NCBI GenBank assembly: GCA_046728975.1
Contig: JBKPFU010000197.1
Coordinates: 1 to 26,341, forward strand
Direction: 5' to 3'
Length of the DNA: 26,341 bases
DNA from: JBKPFU01 sp046728975
Lineage (GTDB): Bacteria; Actinomycetota; Thermoleophilia; Gaiellales; Gaiellaceae
In this document: piece by piece, positions 1-7,305 of the stretch
Layout: every line of letters begins with the position of its first letter
Numbering within the stretch: position 1 is the stretch's first letter
Made by a program: the position numbers and the translations under genes
The notes under the pieces: generated by a model
Told to the model about the DNA's origin: nothing
The model's database searches: none
The model's input: the letters and a program-made list of their open reading frames with translations, nothing else

Positions 1-189
1 CGCCGCTCGCCGAGGGTTCCACCGCTTCCAGCGCTTGAGCGCCCGCTCGAACGTCTCGGCGGTCAGATCCTCCGCGGCGACGCGATCGTTCGTCAGATAC
101 ACGAGATACGCGTACACGTCGTCCAGGCATTGCTCGGCGACCGCCGCGAAGCTCGGCCGCTCGACGCCGAGGCTTCTCAGTGGTGACAC
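1..189 (-). CDS. ECF-type RNA polymerase sigma factor, N-terminal part (runs off left edge)
   Basis: Only the first 63 codons are inside the window. The translation has the sigma-70 region 2 pattern: DVYAYLVYLTNDRVAAEDLTAETF followed by ERALKRWKRW, i.e. the helix that contacts core polymerase and the conserved A-E-D-L-T-x-E-T-F block typical of extracytoplasmic-function sigma factors. I chose the GTG at 187-189 because the family homology begins about 13 residues later and a GGAAG lies 11 nt upstream; an in-frame GTG at 205-207 is the alternative. It begins 49 bp after the opcA stop on the same strand, so it could be read from the gnd-zwf-opcA transcript, though TACATA at 212-217 could be its own -10. 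The target regulon and any anti-sigma factor lie outside the window. Confidence 0.8.
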   Translation of the reverse strand, partial: MSPLRSLGVERPSFAAVAEQCLDDVYAYLVYLTNDRVAAEDLTAETFERALKRWKRWNPRRAA

Positions 190-238
190 CGCGGTCGCCG
201 CTTCCACACCGTATGTACGGCGCCGACCCCTGCCGGCG

Positions 239-1099
239 TCACACAGTCGCGCGAACGGCCGCCTCGTAGACCGGATCGCGCGCGAGGCGGTCGAGCTCGT
301 CGGATAACAGGTCGCTCGCATTGGGAGGGTCGCCGGGCGGAAACGACGCCGGCTCTCCGTCGATCTCGACGCCGACAAGACGGTCCGACGGCTCGTGCTC
401 GAGCTGCACCGAACGATCGAGCCGCGAGCGCAACCAACCTGCGAGCAAGTTGGCCTGGGCGGCCGTCCCGGTCACGCGGATGCGACTGACGTCCGCGATC
501 CCGGGCCACAGCGACGCGAGCTGCGTTCGCCACCGGCTCGTACGCGCCCACGCGATATCGGAGACCGCGGCGCGGTCGAAGATCTGCGCAAGCTGTGCAT
601 AGGGCGACGGCAAGTCGGCCCACTCGGTGCTGTCGACGACCAGACGGTCGACGACTTCGAGTAGCTCCTCGAACTCGGTCGCGCCGAACGGCGGCAGGCC
701 GCGCCAGCGTAGGAAGACGGGCAGGTCGGCGATCAGAAGCGGCTGAACGACGCTCGCCGGGGCCTGGGCCCGATTTCCGCAGAGCCGAATCCGGATCGTG
801 TCCGTGCAGACGGTCCGATCACCCGTGCCGACAGGGAAGCACTCGACCGCGACCTCGGCCTCGAACCGGTCCTCGTCGTCGGGCCGCGGGAAGAGGACGA
901 TCGTGCGCGAAGGGTGCCGCTCCATCAGCCCTCGCAACACGTCCTCGGCGGCCTCGACCCACTCCTCCGGCACCCACGCTAGGTGAGTCATGACGCTCGT
1001 CCGGAGCTGAGCCTCGCCGGTCGCGGTCGGCTGCGAGCGGAGCGACGCAAGCTCGCGCTCGACCTCGGCGACCGAGGTGAGCGTTAGTGACGTCGCCAT
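239..1099 (-). CDS. opcA: OpcA, glucose-6-phosphate dehydrogenase assembly protein
   Basis: A 286-residue protein, close to the usual OpcA length, encoded directly after zwf. OpcA is known in cyanobacteria and actinobacteria as an allosteric/assembly factor that activates Zwf. The sequence shows the expected family blocks: an N-terminal part starting MATSLTLTSVAEVERELASL, a central P-L-L-I-A-D-L-P-V-F-L-R-W-R-G stretch typical of the family, and an acidic DSTEW motif after it. The start is the ATG at 1097-1099, which overlaps the 3' end of zwf by 16 bp; upstream in-frame codons read into zwf antisense-like low-complexity sequence and are unlikely. There is no good Shine-Dalgarno, so translational coupling to zwf is likely. 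The identity rests on both sequence and neighbourhood. Confidence 0.92.
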   Translation of the reverse strand: MATSLTLTSVAEVERELASLRSQPTATGEAQLRTSVMTHLAWVPEEWVEAAEDVLRGLMERHPSRTIVLFPRPDDEDRFEAEVAVECFPVGTGDRTVCTDTIRIRLCGNRAQAPASVVQPLLIADLPVFLRWRGLPPFGATEFEELLEVVDRLVVDSTEWADLPSPYAQLAQIFDRAAVSDIAWARTSRWRTQLASLWPGIADVSRIRVTGTAAQANLLAGWLRSRLDRSVQLEHEPSDRLVGVEIDGEPASFPPGDPPNASDLLSDELDRLARDPVYEAAVRATV

Positions 1100-2592
1100 T
1101 CGCGTCCGTCGCGCCGCAGGAGCTCGTCGGCGGCGGCCGGGCCCCAGGTACCCGCGGCGTAGTTCGGAAAGGCCGGCCGGTCGCGCGACCAGGTCGCGAC
1201 GACCGCGTCCACGAGCGACCACTGCTCCTCGATCTCGTCGCTGCGCGTGAACAGGGTCGCGTCCCCGCGCATGGCGTCCAGGATCAGGCGCTCGTACGCC
1301 TCCGGCAGCGCCATGCGGAAGGCGCCGCCGTAGACGAAATCCATGTGCACGGTGCGAATCTGCATCCCCTGGCCTGGAACCTTCGCTCCGATCGCGAGCG
1401 AGACGCCCTCGTCGGGCTGGATGTGGAAGACAAGTGCGTTCGGGCGCAACTCCTCCGCGACGGCGTCTGCAAAAGGCGGGTGAGGCGCACGCTGGAACTG
1501 GATCGCGATCGTCGTCTCGCGGCGCGGAAGCCGCTTTCCGGCGCGGACGTAGAAGGGGATGTCGGCCCAGCGCCAGTTGTCGACGAACAGCTTGGCCGCC
1601 ACGTATGTCTCCGTCATCGAGCTCGGATCGACCCCCTCCTCCTCGCGGTAACCCGGAACCTCCTCGCCCTCGACGAAGCCGCGCCCGTACTGGCCGCGGA
1701 CGATGTGCTTCGGCCCAGGCGTGTGCATCGAGCGAAGGACCTTGACCTTCTCGTTCCGCACCGAATCAGCGGTGAAGTCGATCGGCGGCTCCATCGCGGT
1801 GAGGGCGAGCAGCTGAAGCAGGTGGTTCTGAAAGATGTCGCGGATCGCTCCCGCCTGTTCGTAATACGCGGCCCGGCCCTCGATCCCGATCGACTCCGCG
1901 ACGGTGATCTGCACGTGGTCGATGAACTGGCGGTTCCAGATCGGCTCGAAGATCCCGTTCGAAAACCGCACCGCGAGCATGTTCTGCACGGTGTCCTTGC
2001 CGAGGTAGTGGTCGATCCGGAAGATCTCGCTCTCGTCGAAGTGCCTCTGCAGGAGCGCGTTCAGCTCGCGCGCCGAGTCGAGGTCTCGGCCGAACGGCTT
2101 TTCGACGATCAACCGCGTCCACCCTGTGGCCGAGCGCCGCTTGCCGAGCGCTTCGACGATCGGCTCGAAGGCATCGGGCGGTACGGCCAGGTAGTACACG
2201 CGGTTGCCGGCGGTTCCGCGCTCTTCGTCGAGCTCGTTCAGCGCGTCGACGACGCGGTCCTCGCCGCCGTCATCGGCGAACTCGGTGGCGACATAGCGCA
2301 TCCCGGCGGCCAGCCACTGCCAGACGTCCTCGCGAAACTCGTCCCGGCTGAACTCCTGCACCGCTGCCTTCATCCGCTCCCGGAACTCATCGTCGGTCTC
2401 CTCCGACCGGGCGACGCCGACGACGCCGAACTTCTCGGGCAGGAGCCTCCGCAGAGCGAGCGAGTAAAGGGCGGGGAAGAGCTTCCGCCTGGTCAGATCA
2501 CCCGAGGCGCCGAAGATCGCGAGCGCGCACGGCTCAGCGGTGCGCGACAGCTGGAGGCCTTCGAGAAGGGGGTTCTCTTCGACGGTCGCCAT
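1084..2592 (-). CDS. zwf: Glucose-6-phosphate 1-dehydrogenase
   Basis: 502 residues, normal full length. It oxidises glucose-6-phosphate to 6-phospho-gluconolactone with NAD(P)+, the entry step of the oxidative pentose phosphate pathway, in the cytoplasm. Seen in the sequence: the dinucleotide-binding motif GASGDLTRRKL at residues 28-38, EKPFGRD at 164-170, and the substrate-binding/catalytic signature RIDHYLGKD at 192-200. The ATG (2590-2592) shares one base with the gnd stop (TGATG), and the 3' end overlaps opcA, so gnd-zwf-opcA is an operon with translational coupling. Nothing is missing or truncated. A long antisense frame over this gene is a codon-bias shadow. Confidence 0.97.
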   Translation of the reverse strand: MATVEENPLLEGLQLSRTAEPCALAIFGASGDLTRRKLFPALYSLALRRLLPEKFGVVGVARSEETDDEFRERMKAAVQEFSRDEFREDVWQWLAAGMRYVATEFADDGGEDRVVDALNELDEERGTAGNRVYYLAVPPDAFEPIVEALGKRRSATGWTRLIVEKPFGRDLDSARELNALLQRHFDESEIFRIDHYLGKDTVQNMLAVRFSNGIFEPIWNRQFIDHVQITVAESIGIEGRAAYYEQAGAIRDIFQNHLLQLLALTAMEPPIDFTADSVRNEKVKVLRSMHTPGPKHIVRGQYGRGFVEGEEVPGYREEEGVDPSSMTETYVAAKLFVDNWRWADIPFYVRAGKRLPRRETTIAIQFQRAPHPPFADAVAEELRPNALVFHIQPDEGVSLAIGAKVPGQGMQIRTVHMDFVYGGAFRMALPEAYERLILDAMRGDATLFTRSDEIEEQWSLVDAVVATWSRDRPAFPNYAAGTWGPAAADELLRRDGREWRRH

Positions 2593-3473
2593 CAGCGCGC
2601 AGGCTCAGCGGGGCGGACGGCGTGCCCGCCGAACTGGTTGCGCAGCGCGGCGTTCACCTTGGCCGCAAACGACTCGTCCTGTCGCGACGCGAAGCGAGCG
2701 AAAAGCGCGGCTGAGATCACCGGCGCAGGAACGCTCTCGTCGATCGCCTCGAACACCGTCCATCGCCCCTCGCCCGAATCCTCGACGTAGCCTTCGATCT
2801 CCTCGAGCTTGGAGCCGTCCTTCTCGAAGGCGTCGTGGAGAAGCTCGAGCAGCCAGCTGCGGACCACGGATCCGTAGCGCCAGATCCCGGAGATCTCTTG
2901 CAGGTCGAGCTCGAACTCCGAGGCATTCATGATCTCGAAGCCCTCGGCATAGGCCTGCATCAGGCCGTACTCGATCCCGTTGTGAACCATCTTCACGAAG
3001 TGGCCGGCGCCTGAAGGACCGACGTGCGCGTAGCCGTCCTCGGGAGCGAGCGAGCGGAAGATCGGCTCGAGGCGCGCAATCGGCTCGTCGTCGCCGCCGG
3101 CCATCAGGCAGAAGCCGACCCGAAGGCCCCAGATCCCGCCCGAGACGCCGACGTCGACGAAGTGGATGCTTCGCCCGGCCGCCTCCCGGCAGCGGCGCTG
3201 GGAGTCACGGAAGTTCGAGTTGCCGCCGTCCACGATCGTGTCGCCCTCCTCGAGGGTCGAGAGGAGATCCTGGAACGACTGCTCCGTGATCGGCCCGGCC
3301 GGCACCATTAGCCAGACCGCGCGCGGCGCTTCGAGCTGCGATGCAAGCTCCTCGAGCGAGCCCGCCGTCGACTCGACGTTCGGGTCGTACGTCTGGATCT
3401 CGTGCCCGTCGCGCTCGAGGCGCTCGGTCATTCCGGCGCCCATCCGCCCCAGCCCGACCATCCCGAGCTTCAT
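2592..3473 (-). CDS. gnd: 6-phosphogluconate dehydrogenase (decarboxylating), short form
   Basis: 293 residues, which matches the short bacterial class (about 300) rather than the classical 470-residue Gnd; short forms are usually NAD+-preferring, an inference here. It converts 6-phosphogluconate to ribulose-5-phosphate and CO2. Motifs: Rossmann start MKLGMVGLGRMGAGM, DGGNSNFRDS at about 82-91, GVSGGIWGL near 109, and catalytic GHFVKMVHNGIEYG at about 157-170 containing the Lys and Asn of the active site. The ATG at 3471-3473 is chosen because the Rossmann strand begins at residue 1; longer in-frame starts reach into the divergent phosphoesterase gene. The first gene of gnd-zwf-opcA. A TACGTT box ends 9 nt before the start, implying a very short or absent 5' leader. 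Confidence 0.95.
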   Translation of the reverse strand: MKLGMVGLGRMGAGMTERLERDGHEIQTYDPNVESTAGSLEELASQLEAPRAVWLMVPAGPITEQSFQDLLSTLEEGDTIVDGGNSNFRDSQRRCREAAGRSIHFVDVGVSGGIWGLRVGFCLMAGGDDEPIARLEPIFRSLAPEDGYAHVGPSGAGHFVKMVHNGIEYGLMQAYAEGFEIMNASEFELDLQEISGIWRYGSVVRSWLLELLHDAFEKDGSKLEEIEGYVEDSGEGRWTVFEAIDESVPAPVISAALFARFASRQDESFAAKVNAALRNQFGGHAVRPAEPAR

Positions 3474-3509
3474 CGACCGCACAACGTACAGGTGCCGTAG
3501 CCTCCGCGC
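3474..3509. promoter_or_regulatory. Divergent gnd / phosphoesterase promoter region
   Basis: Only 36 bp separate the two start codons. On the plus strand TAGCCT (3498-3503) lies exactly 6 nt before the ATG at 3510, the geometry of a leaderless -10 box. On the minus strand TACGTT (3488-3483) lies 9 nt before the gnd ATG. Neither side has a Shine-Dalgarno, and -35 elements must lie inside the opposite coding sequence; none is clear. Confidence 0.5.
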
Positions 3510-4241
3510 ATGCGTCGAATCGGCCTCTTCGCAGACATCCACGGAAATCTTCCGGCGCTGGAAGTGGTTCTGGGTGAGCTCGAGGGCGAGGTCGACGAGC
3601 TGGTTTGCCTAGGTGACGTCGCTGCCGGGCCGCAGCCTCGCGAAACGGTCGCCCGCGTCCGCGAGCTCGGTTGCCCCGTCGTCCAGGGAAACTGGGATGC
3701 GTGGTTCGCCGACGGGATACCGCCCGGTGGCGACGAGTTCACGCGAAGGCTGATCGAGATCGGCGAGTGGCAGGCCGCACAGCTGGGCGAGGACGAGCGT
3801 GCGTTCCTTGACGCCCTACCCGCTACACACCGGCTGTCGGTGGAGGGAACGACGGTGCTCTGCTTCCACGGTTCGCCCCGCTCGTACGACGACTGGATCT
3901 TTCCGTCCACCCCCGAAGAGGAGGTGGAGACGTTTTTCACGGATGGCCGCGCGCCGCTCATGGCCGGCGGCCACACGCATGTCCAGATGGTGCGGCGGCT
4001 CGGCCGCGAGCTGATCGTCAACCCGGGCGCCGTCGGCCTTCCTTTTCTGGACTGGTGGCCGAAGCCGGTCCGAGTCGGCCCCTGGGCGGAGTACGCGATC
4101 CTCTCCGTCAGCGGCAAGCGCGTCTCGATCGACCTGCGGCGCACAACGTACGACGTCGACGCGCTGCTATCGGTCGCGCGCACGAGTGGGATGCCCCACG
4201 CCGACTGGTGGGCGACCACCTGGGCGACCGAGCTCCGCTAG
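3510..4241 (+). CDS. Metallophosphoesterase (calcineurin-like, YfcE/MJ0936-type)
   Basis: 243 residues with the complete dinuclear metal set of the small calcineurin-like phosphoesterases: FADIHGN at residues 7-13 (Asp, His), LGDVAAGPQP around 34-43 (Asp), GNWDAW (Asn), CFHGSP (His) and GGHTHVQM (His-x-His). Such enzymes hydrolyse phosphomono- or diesters; the substrate cannot be read from sequence. It begins at ATG 3510, six bases after a TAGCCT box and without a Shine-Dalgarno, so probably leaderless. It sits inside a sugar-phosphate gene cluster but points the other way from gnd and pgi; a role in sugar-phosphate or nucleotide clean-up is only a guess from position. Its stop codon is the first part of a large inverted repeat. 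Confidence 0.88.
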   Translation: MRRIGLFADIHGNLPALEVVLGELEGEVDELVCLGDVAAGPQPRETVARVRELGCPVVQGNWDAWFADGIPPGGDEFTRRLIEIGEWQAAQLGEDERAFLDALPATHRLSVEGTTVLCFHGSPRSYDDWIFPSTPEEEVETFFTDGRAPLMAGGHTHVQMVRRLGRELIVNPGAVGLPFLDWWPKPVRVGPWAEYAILSVSGKRVSIDLRRTTYDVDALLSVARTSGMPHADWWATTWATELR

Positions 4242-4360
4242 GAGGGCTTGGCGGAAGGGAGCGTTCGTATTGAACGAAATGCGGAGGCGACCGAGGACGC
4301 CGCCTCGCGCCGTTCCAGCGCGTTCCGGCGGGTCAGCGCCGTATTTCGCCAAGTCCTCCT
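4240..4360. repeat. 121-bp inverted repeat filling the convergent phosphoesterase/pgi gap
   Basis: 17-bp arms at 4240-4256 and 4344-4360 match in 15 of 17 positions; the two differences are G:T, so the plus-strand RNA can pair fully using G-U wobble. The arms begin in the phosphoesterase stop codon and end at the pgi stop codon. Inside is a small hairpin CGTTC-GTATT-GAACG and a GAGGCG/CGCCTC-like pairing. TA dinucleotides flank both ends. No T-tract follows, so it is not a textbook terminator. It may be a structured 3' end, or a small MITE-like element. Confidence 0.6.
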
Positions 4361-5718
4361 TATAGGTCGTCGAGCCGGACGCGGACGATTCGCCGGCCGC
4401 GCTCCTCGAGCGAGGCGAAGTCGCCGGCAGCCTGCGCGCGGATGAGGCGTCCGAAGCCGAACTTCCGTCCTGGGATCTTCACTTCCGGCCCGGTGTCGTC
4501 GACGACCTGGACGAACCGGCCTGTCGGCGGCCCGCCCTTGTGAAGCTGCCCGGTCGAATGGAGGTACCGAGGGCCGAGCCCGTGCGTCACGACGCAGCCG
4601 GTCTCGCGGCGGGCGCGTTCGATCAGCGGTCCGAGGTCTTCCTCCCGCGTGGGGTCGATGAATGCCTGGATCGCGACGTAGTCGCCTTCGCCGGCGTGCG
4701 ACAAGAGCTCGTCGAGCGAGCCCGTCGGTTCGAGCTCGACATCCCTGCCCCGGAGAACCTCGTTGGTCTTGTCCTTCGCCGCCTGCACATTTGGCTGGTT
4801 GAACGGGTTAATCTCGAGGATCGAACCGGCCACCCCCGTTGCGAACTCCCAGCGGAAGAACTCCTGCCCCAGCTCGTACGGCGCGGGAATCCGCACGTCC
4901 GGCGCCTGCCGGTCGGCACCGTCCGGCGACTCGCCGGGCGCGGGCACCAGTCCTTTGCCGTCCTTGCCGGTTGATTCGGCGAGCAGCTGTTCCGCCCACA
5001 GGCCGAAGCTGCCCACGTCGTCGATCACGACCTTGTCGCGTCCTTCGCGCCAGCCGTTGCCGAGCTGAAGCCCGAGCTCGACGCCGGGGTTTCCCTCGTC
5101 CCCGTGGCACGCCTCGACCATCTCGTCGACGCGGTCGAAGAGCCGCTCGAGGTCGATCCCCATCAGCGCGGCCGGCACCATGCCGAAGGCCGACAACGCC
5201 GAGTAGCGCCCGCCGATCGTCGGCTCGCCGGTGAAGACGGCCCGGAAACCGCGGCCGTTCGCGAGCGCTTCCAGCTCCGACCCCGGATCGGTGATGACCG
5301 CGAACTGTTCGCCGCGCTTCCCGGCCTTCTCCCAGAAGTAGTCGAGATGGCAGCGCGTCTCGAGCGTCGTGCCGGACTTCGAGGCGGCGATGAAGAGCGC
5401 CCGCTCGTAGTCGATGAACTCGTCGGCGTGTCGCAACATCGACGGGTGCGTCGTATCGAGCACATGGAAGCCGCTAACGTCGAACGTCCGCTTCACCACC
5501 TCGGGTGCGAGGCTGGAGCCGCCCATCCCCAGCAGGACGAAGGTGTCGATCGTGCTGGGCGCGGCGACGTCCTCGACGAAGCGAAGCAGCTCGTCGATTC
5601 TCCCGCGCATGCGCATTGGCTCGTCGAGCCAACCGAGCCACTGCGCCTCGTCGGACCCGGTCCAGAGCGTCGCATCGCGGCTCCAGATCCGCTCGACGAG
5701 CTCCGTTGTCTTCAGCAT
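4360..5718 (-). CDS. pgi: Glucose-6-phosphate isomerase
   Basis: 452 residues, of the shorter kind seen as the C-terminal half of bifunctional transaldolase/phosphoglucose isomerase proteins. It interconverts glucose-6-phosphate and fructose-6-phosphate. Recognisable blocks: GMGGSSLAPE near residue 67, the sugar-phosphate binding SKSGTTLET near 113, TIGGRYSALSAFG, the QEFFRWEFATGVAG glutamate region, and NPFNQPNVQAAK near the end. The start is the ATG at 5716-5718 (MLKTTELVERIW); upstream in-frame sequence overlaps tal in a serine/arginine-rich shadow frame. It starts 7 bp after the tal stop and ends head-to-head with the phosphoesterase gene. It is the last gene of rpiB-tal-pgi. Confidence 0.95.
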   Translation of the reverse strand: MLKTTELVERIWSRDATLWTGSDEAQWLGWLDEPMRMRGRIDELLRFVEDVAAPSTIDTFVLLGMGGSSLAPEVVKRTFDVSGFHVLDTTHPSMLRHADEFIDYERALFIAASKSGTTLETRCHLDYFWEKAGKRGEQFAVITDPGSELEALANGRGFRAVFTGEPTIGGRYSALSAFGMVPAALMGIDLERLFDRVDEMVEACHGDEGNPGVELGLQLGNGWREGRDKVVIDDVGSFGLWAEQLLAESTGKDGKGLVPAPGESPDGADRQAPDVRIPAPYELGQEFFRWEFATGVAGSILEINPFNQPNVQAAKDKTNEVLRGRDVELEPTGSLDELLSHAGEGDYVAIQAFIDPTREEDLGPLIERARRETGCVVTHGLGPRYLHSTGQLHKGGPPTGRFVQVVDDTGPEVKIPGRKFGFGRLIRAQAAGDFASLEERGRRIVRVRLDDL

Positions 5719-5725
5719 CGTCAGC

Positions 5726-6832
5726 TCACGCCGGCGCGAGCTCGCCGCGCTTCGCGGCGATGCCGTCGAGCAGCTCCGTGAACGAGTCGGCGAACTTCTG
5801 CACGCCCTCCTCCTCGAGCACGCGCACGACGTCGTCGTAGTCCACACCGGCCTGCGCGAACTGCTCGAACACCCGCTTTGCCTTGTCGATGTCGCGCTCC
5901 AGCGTCAGCTCGACGCGGCCGTGATCCTGGAACGCCGCGATCGTCTCCTCGGGCATGGTGTTGACGGTCTCGGGGCCGATGAGCTCCTCGACGTACAGGA
6001 CGTCGCGGTACGCCGGGTTTTTGGTCGACGTGGAGGCCCAGAGGCAGCGCTGCTTGGTCGCGCCCTTCGCGACCAGCTGCTCCCAACGCTCGCCGGTGAA
6101 GATCTCCTTGTAGCGCTGGTAAGCGAGCTTCGCGTTCGCGACCGCGAGCTTGCCCTTCAGCTCGTCGTGGCCGCCGAGCTCGTCCAGCCGCTTGTCGGCC
6201 TCCGTGTCCACGCGTGAGACGAAGAAGCTCGCCACGGACGCGACCTTCGTGGGATCGCCGCCGGAGTCGACGAGCCGCTCGAGGCCGCGGATGTAGGCCT
6301 CGGCGACAGCGGCATAGCGGTCGAGCGAGAAAGTCAGCGTGACGTTGGTGTTGCGTCCGCGGGAGATCATCTCCTCGATCGCGGGCAACCCCGGCTCGGT
6401 GGCGGGGATCTTCACGTGGCAGTTCGGCCGGTCGACGAGCTCGTGGAGCCGCTGGGCCTCGGCGATCGTCGCCTCGGTGTCGTAGGCCAGGTTCGGGTCG
6501 ACCTCGATGGAGACGTAGCCGTCCTGCCCATGACCCTCGTCCCAGACCGGGCGCAGCAGGTCGCACGCATCGCTCACGTCGCGCACCGCCAGTCGCCAAA
6601 AGATCGCCTTCGGATCGTCTTCCACCTCGATGCACTCCCGGAGCTGCTCGTCGTAGGCATCCCCCTGCGAGATCGCCTTCTGAAAGATCGTGGGGTTCGA
6701 CGTCACGCCGACCACGGCGTCCTCGCGCATCATCCGCGCGAGTTCGCCCGTCCGCAGGAGATCGCGCGAGAGGTAGTCGATCCAGACGCTTTGACCGAGC
6801 TCCGACAGCTGATGGAGTCTCGACTTAGACAT
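5726..6832 (-). CDS. tal: Transaldolase
   Basis: 368 residues, the long transaldolase type common in actinobacteria. It transfers dihydroxyacetone units between sedoheptulose-7-P and glyceraldehyde-3-P in the non-oxidative pentose phosphate pathway. Seen: VVGVTSNPTIFQKAIS at about 40-55, the Schiff-base lysine in HVKIPATEPG (Lys141), NVTLTFSLDRYAAVAEAYIRG, and the phosphate-binding WASTSTKNPAYRD. The ATG at 6830-6832 overlaps the rpiB stop by 8 bp and is preceded by GAAAGGA at a proper distance. A longer frame upstream overlaps rpiB more deeply and lacks homology. Immediately followed by pgi, with which it is often fused in other bacteria. Confidence 0.96.
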   Translation of the reverse strand: MSKSRLHQLSELGQSVWIDYLSRDLLRTGELARMMREDAVVGVTSNPTIFQKAISQGDAYDEQLRECIEVEDDPKAIFWRLAVRDVSDACDLLRPVWDEGHGQDGYVSIEVDPNLAYDTEATIAEAQRLHELVDRPNCHVKIPATEPGLPAIEEMISRGRNTNVTLTFSLDRYAAVAEAYIRGLERLVDSGGDPTKVASVASFFVSRVDTEADKRLDELGGHDELKGKLAVANAKLAYQRYKEIFTGERWEQLVAKGATKQRCLWASTSTKNPAYRDVLYVEELIGPETVNTMPEETIAAFQDHGRVELTLERDIDKAKRVFEQFAQAGVDYDDVVRVLEEEGVQKFADSFTELLDGIAAKRGELAPA

Positions 6833-7283
6833 TCGCCATTCCTTTCTCGAAAGCTTCAATCTTTTCCAGCCTACGCACGTACCGTTCGCCGCCGTCGAAG
6901 CGCGCCTCAAGAAACGTGCGAACGAGGTCGGCGGCGAGAGACGGGCCGACGACCTCGGAGCCCAGGCAGAGCACGTTCATGTTGTCGTGCTCGACGCCCT
7001 GGTGTGCCGAGTAGACGTCGTGGCAGATCGCGGCTCGGATCCCCGGGAACTTGCAGGCGGCGACCGAAGCGCCGACTCCGGAGCCGCAGATGAAGACGGC
7101 TCGTTCGGCATCGCCGGAGCTCAATGCTTCGGCGACCTCGCGCGCCTTGTCGGGGTAGTCGATCGAAACCGAGTCGTCGCGCGCCCCGAGATCGAGGACG
7201 TCGTGATCGAGCGCGATCAGCTCCTCGAGGACGCGCTGCCGCAGCCCCACGCCACGGTGGTCGAATGCGACCGCCACCCTCAT
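6825..7283 (-). CDS. rpiB: Ribose-5-phosphate isomerase B (RpiB/LacAB family)
   Basis: 152 residues, full length for RpiB, which interconverts ribose-5-P and ribulose-5-P. Motifs: AFDHRG near the N terminus (substrate-binding Asp-His), YPDKAREVAEAL, FICGSGVGASVAACKFPGIRAA containing the catalytic Cys, and CHDVYSAHQGVEHDNMNVLCLG. The C-terminal helix ends RRLEKIEAFEKGMANV. It heads the rpiB-tal-pgi transcript and diverges from tkt with only 22 bp between start codons. The final eight bases overlap the tal start. Membership of the related galactose-6-P isomerase subunits is possible in principle, but the pentose phosphate neighbours favour RpiB. Confidence 0.95.
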   Translation of the reverse strand: MRVAVAFDHRGVGLRQRVLEELIALDHDVLDLGARDDSVSIDYPDKAREVAEALSSGDAERAVFICGSGVGASVAACKFPGIRAAICHDVYSAHQGVEHDNMNVLCLGSEVVGPSLAADLVRTFLEARFDGGERYVRRLEKIEAFEKGMANV

Positions 7284-7305
7284 CAGAACCGTTACGTTAC
7301 CCCGG
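7284..7305. promoter_or_regulatory. 22-bp divergent rpiB / tkt promoter region
   Basis: The gap contains a tandem GTTACGTTAC. On the plus strand TACGTT (7293-7298) stands 7 nt before the tkt ATG, fitting a leaderless start. On the minus strand TAACGT (7299-7294) stands 10 nt before the rpiB ATG. The two putative -10 boxes occupy the same bases on opposite strands, so polymerases should not load in both directions at once. -35 elements would lie inside the neighbouring gene; none is clear. Confidence 0.5.

Noticed and set aside
1087..2790. 567-codon open frame on the plus strand over zwf
   Set aside because: Antisense to an unmistakable G6PDH with full motifs; arginine/leucine-rich composition of a GC-bias shadow, no homology.
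4167..4352. Small minus-strand ORF in the pgi/phosphoesterase gap
   Set aside because: Overlaps the phosphoesterase 3' end and the inverted repeat; no ribosome site and no homology.
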